Shown here: positions 1 to 5,681 of the stretch, piece by piece
Layout of the letters: every line of letters starts with the position of its first letter
How positions within the stretch are numbered: position 1 is the stretch's first letter
DNA from: Azoarcus sp.
GTDB taxonomy: Bacteria; Pseudomonadota; Gammaproteobacteria; Burkholderiales; Rhodocyclaceae
Assembly: GCA_031258035.1 (NCBI GenBank)
Contig: JAIRNL010000297.1
Location: 1-6,336 of the forward strand
DNA: 6,336 bases
Reading direction: 5' to 3'
Made by a program: the position numbers and the translations under genes
The notes under the pieces: generated by a model
Told to the model about the DNA's origin: nothing
What the model saw: only the letters and a program-made list of their open reading frames with translations
The model's database searches: none

Positions 1-124
1 CTCGCCGCTCTCTGGCGTCCATTTCGACGCAGCAGGCCCACTCATGGTTTCAAGACGCCCGCCCAGGCCGGAAAAGCAGGCCGGCCCCAAACGGTTTTCC
101 CCCTCCGGCAAACACGGAAAGGGG

Positions 125-1486
125 TTGAAGCTTCTTTTCATCCACCAGAACTTCCCGGCGCAGTACTTCCACATCGCCCTGCATTACGCCGCCGATCCCG
201 CCAACACGGTGGTCGCGGTGGGCGAAGCCGCCAATCTGCGCCAGCGCCAGGCGCTACCCGGCGTCATCTACCTGGGCTACGACCTGCCGCCCGCGGCGCA
301 GGCGCCGAATGCCCACACGCACCATTACGTGCGTCGCCATGAAATGAACGTGCGCCGCGGGCAGGCGGTAGCCCGCCTTCTGGCTCAGATGCGGGAGCAA
401 GGGTTCGACCCGGATGTGATCTGCGTCCATCCCGATTGGGGCGAGGCGCTGTTCATCCGGCTGATCTGGCCACAAGCGCCCATCCTGGCTTACGCGGAGC
501 ATTACGACGACCCGAACGGCCCGCTGCTGGATTTCGACCCGGCCTTTCCCGCCACGCCGGATATGCGCTGCATGGCGCTTGCCGCGAACGCCACCCGCGC
601 GATCAGTTTCGCGGATGCCACGCATTTGCAGACGCCCACGCGCTTCCAGTGGCAGAAATTGCCGCCGGTTTTCCGGGCGCATGCCAGCCTGTTGTACGAC
701 GGTATCAATACGCGGGCTTTCCGCCCGGATCCGGCGGCGGCGCTCGTGCTTGCGGCGCAGGCGACCGCGCCGGCGCGGGGCGCGGGTGGGGAATACGACG
801 ACGCTTTTGCCGCAGCGCCGCTCCCCGCCTGGTTTCCGATGCGGCAAACGGCGCTGAAGCTGACACGCGCGGAGCCGGTGGTGACGTTCATCAGCCGCAC
901 CCTGGAGCCTTTCATGGGCTGGCCGGCCTTCGCGCGGGCCATACCGCTCATCCAGGCGCAATGCCCGCAAGCGCATTTCGTCATCGTGGGACGGACTTCG
1001 GACGGCTACGGGCCGCCGCCGCCCAATGACGCGAACTGGCGCGACCTGTATCTGGAGGAAATCCGCGACCGCGCCGATCTGCCCCGGCTGCATTTCCTGG
1101 GCACGGTGACACCGGAGGTCATTTGCCACGTCCTCGCGCTTTCCAGGGCGCACGTGTATCTCGTCTATCCTTTTTCCCTCTCTTATTCTCCCGTGGAGGC
1201 CATGAGCAGCGCCGCGCCGCTGGTTCTTTCCGATACCGCACCGGCGCGGGAGATCGCGGACGATGGCGTGGAGGCGCTGTTCGTGGATTTTCACTCTCCC
1301 GAGGCCATCGCCGAGGCCGTCCTGCGCCTGCTCCGCGATCCGGCGCTGGCCGCGCGCCTGGGCCAGGCCGCCAGGGCGCGGGCGCTGGCCCGGTACGGCC
1401 GGGATGTGTGGCTGCCGCGCTGGAAAGGCGTGATCGAAACCCTGGCGCGAGGCGAGACGCCCGGGAAGTGCGACCCGCGCCTTTGA
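125..1486 (+). CDS. GT4-type glycosyltransferase, substrate unknown
   Basis: Probable retaining glycosyltransferase of the GT-B fold that moves a sugar from a nucleotide-sugar donor. Acceptor and pathway cannot be read from the sequence. Numbered from the TTG start, the N-terminal domain opens with LKLLFIHQNFPAQ (residues 1-13), then VHPDWGEALFIRLIWP (102-117) and LLYDGINTRAFRP (190-202). The C-terminal domain has VVTFISRTLEPFMGW (252-266), FVIVGR (285-290), LHFLGTVTPE (322-331) and YSPVEAMSSAAPLVLSDTAPAREI (354-377), the usual donor-binding region. These blocks match a GT4 subgroup I recall as Pfam Glyco_trans_4_3. I chose TTG at 125 because relatives begin right at this block. An in-frame ATG at 44, with AGCAGG seven bases before it, would add 27 basic, low-complexity residues. 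About 30 residues between RPDP and the VVTF strand look like an insertion. No signal peptide or membrane segment is seen, so it is probably cytoplasmic. The next gene is 133 bases away and unrelated in function. Confidence 0.8.
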   Translation: MKLLFIHQNFPAQYFHIALHYAADPANTVVAVGEAANLRQRQALPGVIYLGYDLPPAAQAPNAHTHHYVRRHEMNVRRGQAVARLLAQMREQGFDPDVICVHPDWGEALFIRLIWPQAPILAYAEHYDDPNGPLLDFDPAFPATPDMRCMALAANATRAISFADATHLQTPTRFQWQKLPPVFRAHASLLYDGINTRAFRPDPAAALVLAAQATAPARGAGGEYDDAFAAAPLPAWFPMRQTALKLTRAEPVVTFISRTLEPFMGWPAFARAIPLIQAQCPQAHFVIVGRTSDGYGPPPPNDANWRDLYLEEIRDRADLPRLHFLGTVTPEVICHVLALSRAHVYLVYPFSLSYSPVEAMSSAAPLVLSDTAPAREIADDGVEALFVDFHSPEAIAEAVLRLLRDPALAARLGQAARARALARYGRDVWLPRWKGVIETLARGETPGKCDPRL

Positions 1487-1558
1487 GGCTGTCCCCGACG
1501 CGGGCGGACGGGCGCGGTTCGCACCGATGCCTCGCGCGGCGGCGCGGAGACTCCGGGT

Positions 1559-1587
1559 TTGACACGCCACCGCCGATTCCCCAACAT
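1559..1587 (+). promoter_or_regulatory. Candidate sigma70-type promoter for the bio operon
   Basis: A perfect -35 hexamer TTGACA (1559-1564) is followed, after a 17-base spacer, by CAACAT (1582-1587). That matches TATAAT at three of six positions, including the key second A and last T. Transcription would start near 1594, leaving a leader of about 25 bases before the bioA ATG at 1620. It is the best promoter-like match I see in the gap between the glycosyltransferase stop and bioA, and it stands out in GC-rich DNA. The weak -10 makes the call tentative. I see no copy of the E. coli BirA operator half-site (TTGTAAACC) and no BioR-like palindrome around it. Confidence 0.35.
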
Positions 1588-1619
1588 CTTCCGTTTTCCG
1601 CCTTTCGCGCCGTCCGCCG

Positions 1620-2936
1620 ATGTCCGCCTCGCTCCTGCAACGCTCGCTTGCCGCCGTCTGGCATCCGTGTACCCAGATGAAACACCACGAAACCCTGCCG
1701 CCGGTGCCGATCGTCGGCGGCGAGGGGGCGTGGCTCGTCACGGAAGATGGCCAGCGCCTGCTCGACGGTATCAGTTCGTGGTGGGTCAATCTGTTCGGGC
1801 ATTGCAACCCGCGCATCAACGCCGCGTTGCGCGAGCAGCTCGACCGCCTGGAGCACGCGATGCTCGCCGGTTTTACTCACCCGCCAGTGGTCGAACTCTC
1901 CGAGCGGCTGGGGGCGCTCACGGACGGGGCGCTCGGACACGCTTTCTATGCTTCGGACGGGGCGTCGGCCACCGAGATCGCGCTCAAGATGAGCGTCCAT
2001 GCCTGGCGCAATCAGGGGTTGCCGCAAAAGAACCGCTTCCTGTGCCTGGAAGGCGGCTATCACGGCGAGACCGTCGGCGCGCTCGCCGTCACCGACGTGG
2101 CGCTGTTCCGGGATGCTTACGCGCCGCTCGTGCGCCAGGCCGATACCGTGCCGTCGCCGGACGCGCGCCGCGCCGTGGCGGGTGAGTCCGCCGCCGATGT
2201 CGCGCGCCGCGCGGCCGGGGCGTTGGCCGCAAGGCTCGAAGCCGAAGGCGAATATGTCGCCGCGTTCATCCTCGAACCGCTGGTGCAGGGCGCGGCGGGG
2301 ATGGCGATGCACGATCCGGAATATCTGCGGCTCGCCCGCGCGCTCTGCGACCGGTATCGGGTGCACTTGATCTGCGATGAGATCGCCGTCGGTTGCGGAC
2401 GCACCGGCACTTTTTTCGCGCATGAACAGGCGGGCATCCGCCCCGATCTGCTTTGTCTTTCCAAGGGGATTTCCGGCGGTTATCTGCCGCTGTCCGTCGT
2501 GTTGTGCCGCGAGGAGATTTTCCGCGCCTTTTACGACGACGATACGCGCCGGGGTTTCCTGCATTCGCATTCCTACACCGGGAATCCGCTCGCCTGCCGC
2601 GCCGCGCTGGCGACGCTGGATATTTTCGCCGAAGACGATGTGCTCGCCGCCAACCGGGGGCGCGCCGCGCTGCTGGGACGCCTGTTGGCTGAGACGTTTT
2701 CCGCCCACGCGGCGGTGCGCCACCCGCGCCAGCGCGGCATGATCGCCGCTTTCGAGGTGGCGGACGCGCCGCCGGATTTTTCCCGCCGCTTTTTCGCCGC
2801 CGCGCGCGAGGCCGGCGCGCTCCTGCGGCCCATCGGCAACACCGTGTATTTCATGCCGCCCTACGTGATGGGAGAGGCCGAATTGCGCGCGCTGTTCGCC
2901 GCCGCCGCGCACGCCCTCGCACGGGTGCTGGGGTGA
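1620..2936 (+). CDS. bioA: Adenosylmethionine-8-amino-7-oxononanoate aminotransferase (DAPA synthase)
   Basis: PLP-dependent class III aminotransferase that converts KAPA to 7,8-diaminopelargonate with S-adenosylmethionine as the unusual amino donor; cytoplasmic. The 438 residues are close to E. coli BioA (429). Visible motifs are WHPCTQM (14-20), SSWWVN (52-57, the tryptophan pair of the substrate pocket), SDGASATEIALKM (112-124), GGYHGE with Tyr147, ICDEI with PLP-binding Asp253, LSKGISGG with Schiff-base Lys282, HSHSYTGNPLA (315-325), and LLRPIGNTVYFMPPY with Arg403 for the substrate carboxylate. Cys17 stands where E. coli has Tyr17; I recall this from betaproteobacterial BioA. An in-frame TGA at 1560-1562, with no start codon between it and 1620, makes this ATG the furthest upstream possible start. 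The next in-frame ATG, codon 20, would lose WHP. No clear Shine-Dalgarno sequence precedes the ATG. First gene of the operon; its TGA overlaps the bioF GTG by four bases. Confidence 0.97.
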   Translation: MSASLLQRSLAAVWHPCTQMKHHETLPPVPIVGGEGAWLVTEDGQRLLDGISSWWVNLFGHCNPRINAALREQLDRLEHAMLAGFTHPPVVELSERLGALTDGALGHAFYASDGASATEIALKMSVHAWRNQGLPQKNRFLCLEGGYHGETVGALAVTDVALFRDAYAPLVRQADTVPSPDARRAVAGESAADVARRAAGALAARLEAEGEYVAAFILEPLVQGAAGMAMHDPEYLRLARALCDRYRVHLICDEIAVGCGRTGTFFAHEQAGIRPDLLCLSKGISGGYLPLSVVLCREEIFRAFYDDDTRRGFLHSHSYTGNPLACRAALATLDIFAEDDVLAANRGRAALLGRLLAETFSAHAAVRHPRQRGMIAAFEVADAPPDFSRRFFAAAREAGALLRPIGNTVYFMPPYVMGEAELRALFAAAAHALARVLG

Positions 2937-4111
2937 GCCGGCTCGACGGCCTGCGCGCCGCGCTCGCCGCGCTCGAGCGGGATCATATGCGTCGCTTCCG
3001 CCACGACAACGAGGCGCCCTGCTCGCCCCGCGTCGTCATCGACGGCAAGGCGTATCTCGCTTTTTGCAGCAACGATTATCTCGGCCTCGCCGGCGATGCC
3101 CGACTTGCCGGGGCGCTTGCGGAAGGGGCGCGGCGCTGGGGGGCGGGCGCGGGGGCCTCGCATCTGGTTTCCGGCCATTATGCGGTGCAGAGCGCGCTCG
3201 AACGGCGCCTGGCGGCTTTCACCGGGCGCGAGCGGGCGCTCGTTTTTCCCGCCGGTTTCATGGCCAACTGCGGCATCGTCCCGGCGCTCGCCGGGCGGGG
3301 CGACGCCATTTTCGCCGACCGCCTGAATCATGCGTCGCTCATCGACGGCATGTTGTTGTCGCGCGCCGGGGCGCATCGTTATCCGCATCTCGATCTCGCC
3401 GCGCTCGAACGCTTGCTTGCCACGAGCAAGGCGTCAACGAAGCTCATCGTCAGCGATGCCGTGTTCAGCATGGACGGCGACATCGCGCCCTTGCGCGGTT
3501 TGATGGCGCTCGCCGAGCGGTTCGACGCTTGGTTGCTCGTCGACGATGCGCACGGTTTCGGCGTGCTTGGGCCGCGGGGGCGCGGGACGCCCGCCGAGGC
3601 GGGGCTGCCCGATGCCGCTTCCGAGGGCTGGCGGCTGATCCAGGTCGGCACGCTCTCCAAGGCCGCCGGCCTGGCTGGGGCGTTCGTCGCCGGGGCGGAA
3701 GAGGTCGTCGAGTGGCTGATGCAGAAAACGCGCACGTATCTTTTCACCACGGGCTCGCCTCCGGCGCTGGCTCACGCCCTGCTCACGGCCATCGACCTCA
3801 TCGAGGAAGGCGAGGCCCGCCGCGAGCGCCTCGCCGCGCTGACGGGACGGCTCGTCGCGGGTCTCGCCCAGCGGCGCTGGAAGCTGCTGCCCTCGCGCAC
3901 GCCCGTCCAGGCCCTCGTGATCGGCGACAACGCCGCCGCGCTCGCGCTCGCCGCCGCGTTGCTGGAGGAAGGGTTGTGGGTGCCGGCCATCCGTCCGCCC
4001 ACGGTGCCCGCCGGCAGCGCGCGGCTGCGCATTTCCCTGTCGGCGGCGCATGCGCCGGAGGATGTCGACCGCCTGGTCGAGGCCCTCAACCGGCTGGAAG
4101 AGGCGCTGTGA
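2933..4111 (+). CDS. bioF: 8-amino-7-oxononanoate synthase (KAPA synthase)
   Basis: PLP enzyme of the alpha-oxoamine synthase family. It joins pimeloyl-ACP and L-alanine with loss of CO2 to give KAPA, the first step of the biotin ring assembly. The 392 residues compare with 384 in E. coli. Motifs in order are FCSNDYLGLA (44-53), GAGASHLVSGHY (72-83), LNHASLIDG with His133 that stacks on PLP, VFSMDGDIAPL (177-187), LLVDDAHGFGVLG (201-213) with Asp204 and His207, GTLSKAAGLAGAFV (239-252) with Schiff-base Lys243, and the C-terminal RPPTVPAGSARLRISLSAAH (354-373). All expected catalytic residues are present. The GTG start at 2933 lies in the GTGA shared with the bioA stop, so translation is probably coupled. 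The N-terminal MSRLDGLRAAL aligns with the start of E. coli BioF, which supports this start. The product feeds BioA, encoded just upstream. Confidence 0.97.
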   Translation: MSRLDGLRAALAALERDHMRRFRHDNEAPCSPRVVIDGKAYLAFCSNDYLGLAGDARLAGALAEGARRWGAGAGASHLVSGHYAVQSALERRLAAFTGRERALVFPAGFMANCGIVPALAGRGDAIFADRLNHASLIDGMLLSRAGAHRYPHLDLAALERLLATSKASTKLIVSDAVFSMDGDIAPLRGLMALAERFDAWLLVDDAHGFGVLGPRGRGTPAEAGLPDAASEGWRLIQVGTLSKAAGLAGAFVAGAEEVVEWLMQKTRTYLFTTGSPPALAHALLTAIDLIEEGEARRERLAALTGRLVAGLAQRRWKLLPSRTPVQALVIGDNAAALALAAALLEEGLWVPAIRPPTVPAGSARLRISLSAAHAPEDVDRLVEALNRLEEAL

Positions 4112-4899
4112 GCGCGCCGGCCCGGACGCCGCTGGTATTGCTGCACGGCTGGGGGATGACGCCGGCGGTGTGGCAGCCGCTGGTCGCCGCCCTGGGCGAG
4201 GAGGCTGGCGTCGATGTCCGCGCCCCCGCCCTGCCCGGCCACGGCGGCGACGGCGGCCACGGCGATGACGGCGCGGCGCGGCCGGCGGCCACGCTCGCCG
4301 CCTGGGCCGAGGCGCTCGTCCGCGCCCTGCCGCCCGCCGCCGTCCTCGTCGGCTGGTCGCTGGGCGCGCTGCTCGCGCTCGAACTCGCCCGAACCCGGCC
4401 CGACCGCATCACCCGCCTGATCCTGTTCGGGAGCACGCCCCGCTTCGTCGCCGCGCCGGACTGGCCGCACGGGCTGGATGCCGCGACGGTGGCGGCTTTC
4501 GTCGACGGCTACGCAACCAGCCCGGCAGCAACGCTGCGCCGCTTTTTCGCCCTGCAAAGCCTGGGCGACGCCGGTCGCGGCCAGATCCTCCCGCGGCTCG
4601 GGGCCGCCGGCGTCGCGCATGCCGGGCAGGCCCTGCCCGCGCTCGCCGACGGGTTGCGCCTGCTTGCCGAAACCGATCTCCGGGCCGGCATCGCGTCCAT
4701 CGGACAGCCCACTTGCCTCATCCACGGCGACGGCGACGCGCTGATGCCGCCCGCCGCCGCGCGCTGGCTTGCCGGCGCCCTGCCCCGCGCCCGCCTGGTC
4801 GTGCTGGAAAATCGCGGCCATGCGCCGTTTCTTTCCGATCCCACCGGCTGCGCGGCGGTCATCCGGGCCAGCCTGGACGCGGCGGGAAACCGGCCATGA
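4108..4899 (+). CDS. bioH: Pimeloyl-ACP methyl ester carboxylesterase
   Basis: Alpha/beta-hydrolase that removes the methyl ester from pimeloyl-ACP methyl ester, ending the BioC-disguised elongation and releasing pimeloyl-ACP for BioF. The 263 residues compare with 256 in E. coli. Motifs are LVLLHGWGM (9-17, oxyanion-hole region), VGWSLGALLALE (81-92) with nucleophile Ser84, RRFFALQSLG (144-153) in the lid, IHGDGDALMP (205-214) with Asp210, and NRGHAPFLSDP (235-245) with His238, giving a complete Ser-Asp-His triad. The match to E. coli BioH (GWSLGG, FLALQTMG, AHAPFISHP) and the position between bioF and bioC make this BioH and not a generic esterase. I chose GTG at 4108, in the GTGA overlap with the bioF stop. 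The reading frame stays open far upstream, but that part only shadows bioF. A Gly/His/Asp-rich loop (44-55) comes from an 18-base duplication. The TGA overlaps the bioC ATG. Confidence 0.93.
   Translation: MSAPARTPLVLLHGWGMTPAVWQPLVAALGEEAGVDVRAPALPGHGGDGGHGDDGAARPAATLAAWAEALVRALPPAAVLVGWSLGALLALELARTRPDRITRLILFGSTPRFVAAPDWPHGLDAATVAAFVDGYATSPAATLRRFFALQSLGDAGRGQILPRLGAAGVAHAGQALPALADGLRLLAETDLRAGIASIGQPTCLIHGDGDALMPPAAARWLAGALPRARLVVLENRGHAPFLSDPTGCAAVIRASLDAAGNRP
4240..4275 (+). repeat. Two tandem copies of an 18-base unit inside bioH
   Basis: Copy 1 is CACGGCGGCGACGGCGGC (4240-4257) and copy 2 is CACGGCGATGACGGCGCG (4258-4275). They agree at 14 of 18 positions and stay in frame, encoding HGGDGG and HGDDGA (BioH residues 45-56). 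The segment lies in the loop after LPG, where E. coli BioH is about seven residues shorter. This fits an in-frame tandem duplication of six codons that has since drifted, although G/C-rich codon bias could also produce such similarity. Confidence 0.65.
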
Positions 4900-5681
4900 G
4901 CGCCAGCGGCGATGCCCGCAGGAATGAAATCCGCCATGCTTTCGAGCGCGCCGCCGCTACCTACGACCGCGCCGCGAACGTGCAGCGCGCCGCCATGGCG
5001 CGTCTGTTCGCCTTTGCCCGCGCATGCCCGCCGGCCTCGCCCGTGCGGCGGGTGCTCGACGCCGGCTGTGGCACCGGGCAGGCGCTTCCCTGGCTGGCGG
5101 CGCGGTTTCCGCGCGCGCAATGTATCGGCCTCGATTTTTCCGCCGCGATGCTTGCCCGCCTCTCCGAGGCTTCGCCCGTGTGCGCCGACATCGAACGCCT
5201 GCCGTTCGCCGAAGCCAGCTTCGACTTGTACTGGTCCAGCCTCGCCCTGCAATGGTGCGACCCGGCGGCCGCGCTCGCCGAGGCGGCCCGCGTGCTGACG
5301 CCGGGCGGCATGGCATGGATCGCCACCCTCGGGCCGCACACGCTGCATGAATTGCGCGCCGCCTTCGCCGCCGTGGATGACGATGTGCACGTCATCGATT
5401 TTTTTTCCACCGCCCAGTGGCTCGCCGCCGCCGGGGCCGCCGGACTCGTCGCGGAGGCGCACGCCGGGGAGCCGCTCCACGAGCTCGCCGCCGATTTACG
5501 CGCACTCCTTGGTAACATCAAGGCTGTTGGCGCGCGCGCCGTCGATGGCAGACGGCGGCGACCGCTCGGACGGCGCGGCTGGTTGCTTCTCCAGTCCGCC
5601 TACGAAGCCTTCCGCCGTCCCGACGGCGCCCTGCCAGCGACGTATGATCTGATCCTGCTCGTTTTGAGAAAGCCAGCATGA
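4896..5681 (+). CDS. bioC: Malonyl-ACP O-methyltransferase
   Basis: SAM-dependent class I methyltransferase. It methylates the free carboxyl of the malonyl thioester, hiding the charge so that the fatty acid synthesis enzymes can build a pimeloyl chain; BioH later reverses this. The 261 residues compare with 251 in E. coli. Visible are RAAATYDRAANVQ (18-30, the BioC N-terminal signature), VLDAGCGTGQ (53-62, SAM motif I), IGLDFSAAML (77-86) with ribose-binding Asp80, ADIERLPF (97-104), LYWSSLALQWC (111-121), EAARVLTPGG (129-138), FFSTAQWLAAAG (169-180) and the C-terminal RPDGALPATYDLILLVLRK. I chose the ATG at 4896, inside the ATGA overlap with the bioH stop. GGCGGGA (4881-4887), eight bases before it, can serve as the ribosome binding site. 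The frame is open further upstream, but that part shadows bioH. The gene carries an 8-T run. Its TGA overlaps the bioD ATG. Confidence 0.95.
   Translation: MSASGDARRNEIRHAFERAAATYDRAANVQRAAMARLFAFARACPPASPVRRVLDAGCGTGQALPWLAARFPRAQCIGLDFSAAMLARLSEASPVCADIERLPFAEASFDLYWSSLALQWCDPAAALAEAARVLTPGGMAWIATLGPHTLHELRAAFAAVDDDVHVIDFFSTAQWLAAAGAAGLVAEAHAGEPLHELAADLRALLGNIKAVGARAVDGRRRRPLGRRGWLLLQSAYEAFRRPDGALPATYDLILLVLRKPA
5399..5406 (+). other. Eight-T homopolymer inside bioC
   Basis: Eight consecutive T bases span GAT TTT TTT TCC, codons 168-171 (Asp-Phe-Phe-Ser) of bioC. Such a run is conspicuous in this GC-rich gene, where the phenylalanine codons could have been TTC. Runs of this length are known sites of polymerase slippage and replication indels. 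Here the frame is intact and the downstream protein still matches BioC, so there is no sign of an actual frameshift. Confidence 0.6.

Noticed and set aside
1161..1193. Pyrimidine-rich, lower-GC tract inside the glycosyltransferase
   Set aside because: It encodes the conserved YLVYPFSLSYSPVEAM block, whose Tyr, Phe and Ser codons explain the base composition.
1531..1549. Short GC-rich inverted repeat after the glycosyltransferase (CTCGCGC ... GCGCGGAG) as a terminator
   Set aside because: Imperfect seven-base stem with a bulge and no following T run; chance hairpins are common at this GC content.
254..1819. Long reading frame on the minus strand (521 codons) opposite the glycosyltransferase and the bioA start
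   Set aside because: Arg-rich, low-complexity translation without family motifs. Long antisense frames are expected opposite GC-rich genes, and the + strand carries clear conserved proteins.
1119..2912. Minus-strand reading frame of 597 codons covering bioA
   Set aside because: It mirrors bioA codons, has no recognisable domain, and overlaps a certain gene over almost its full length.
3064..4107. Long N-terminal extension in frame with bioH, suggesting a fusion protein
   Set aside because: This part lies fully inside bioF in another frame and is Arg/Ala-rich with no domain. The GTG at 4108 in the overlap fits the start of the BioH fold.
3772..4821. Minus-strand reading frame of 349 codons opposite bioF and bioH
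   Set aside because: Gly/Arg/Ala-rich shadow without motifs; both genes on the + strand have complete catalytic residues.
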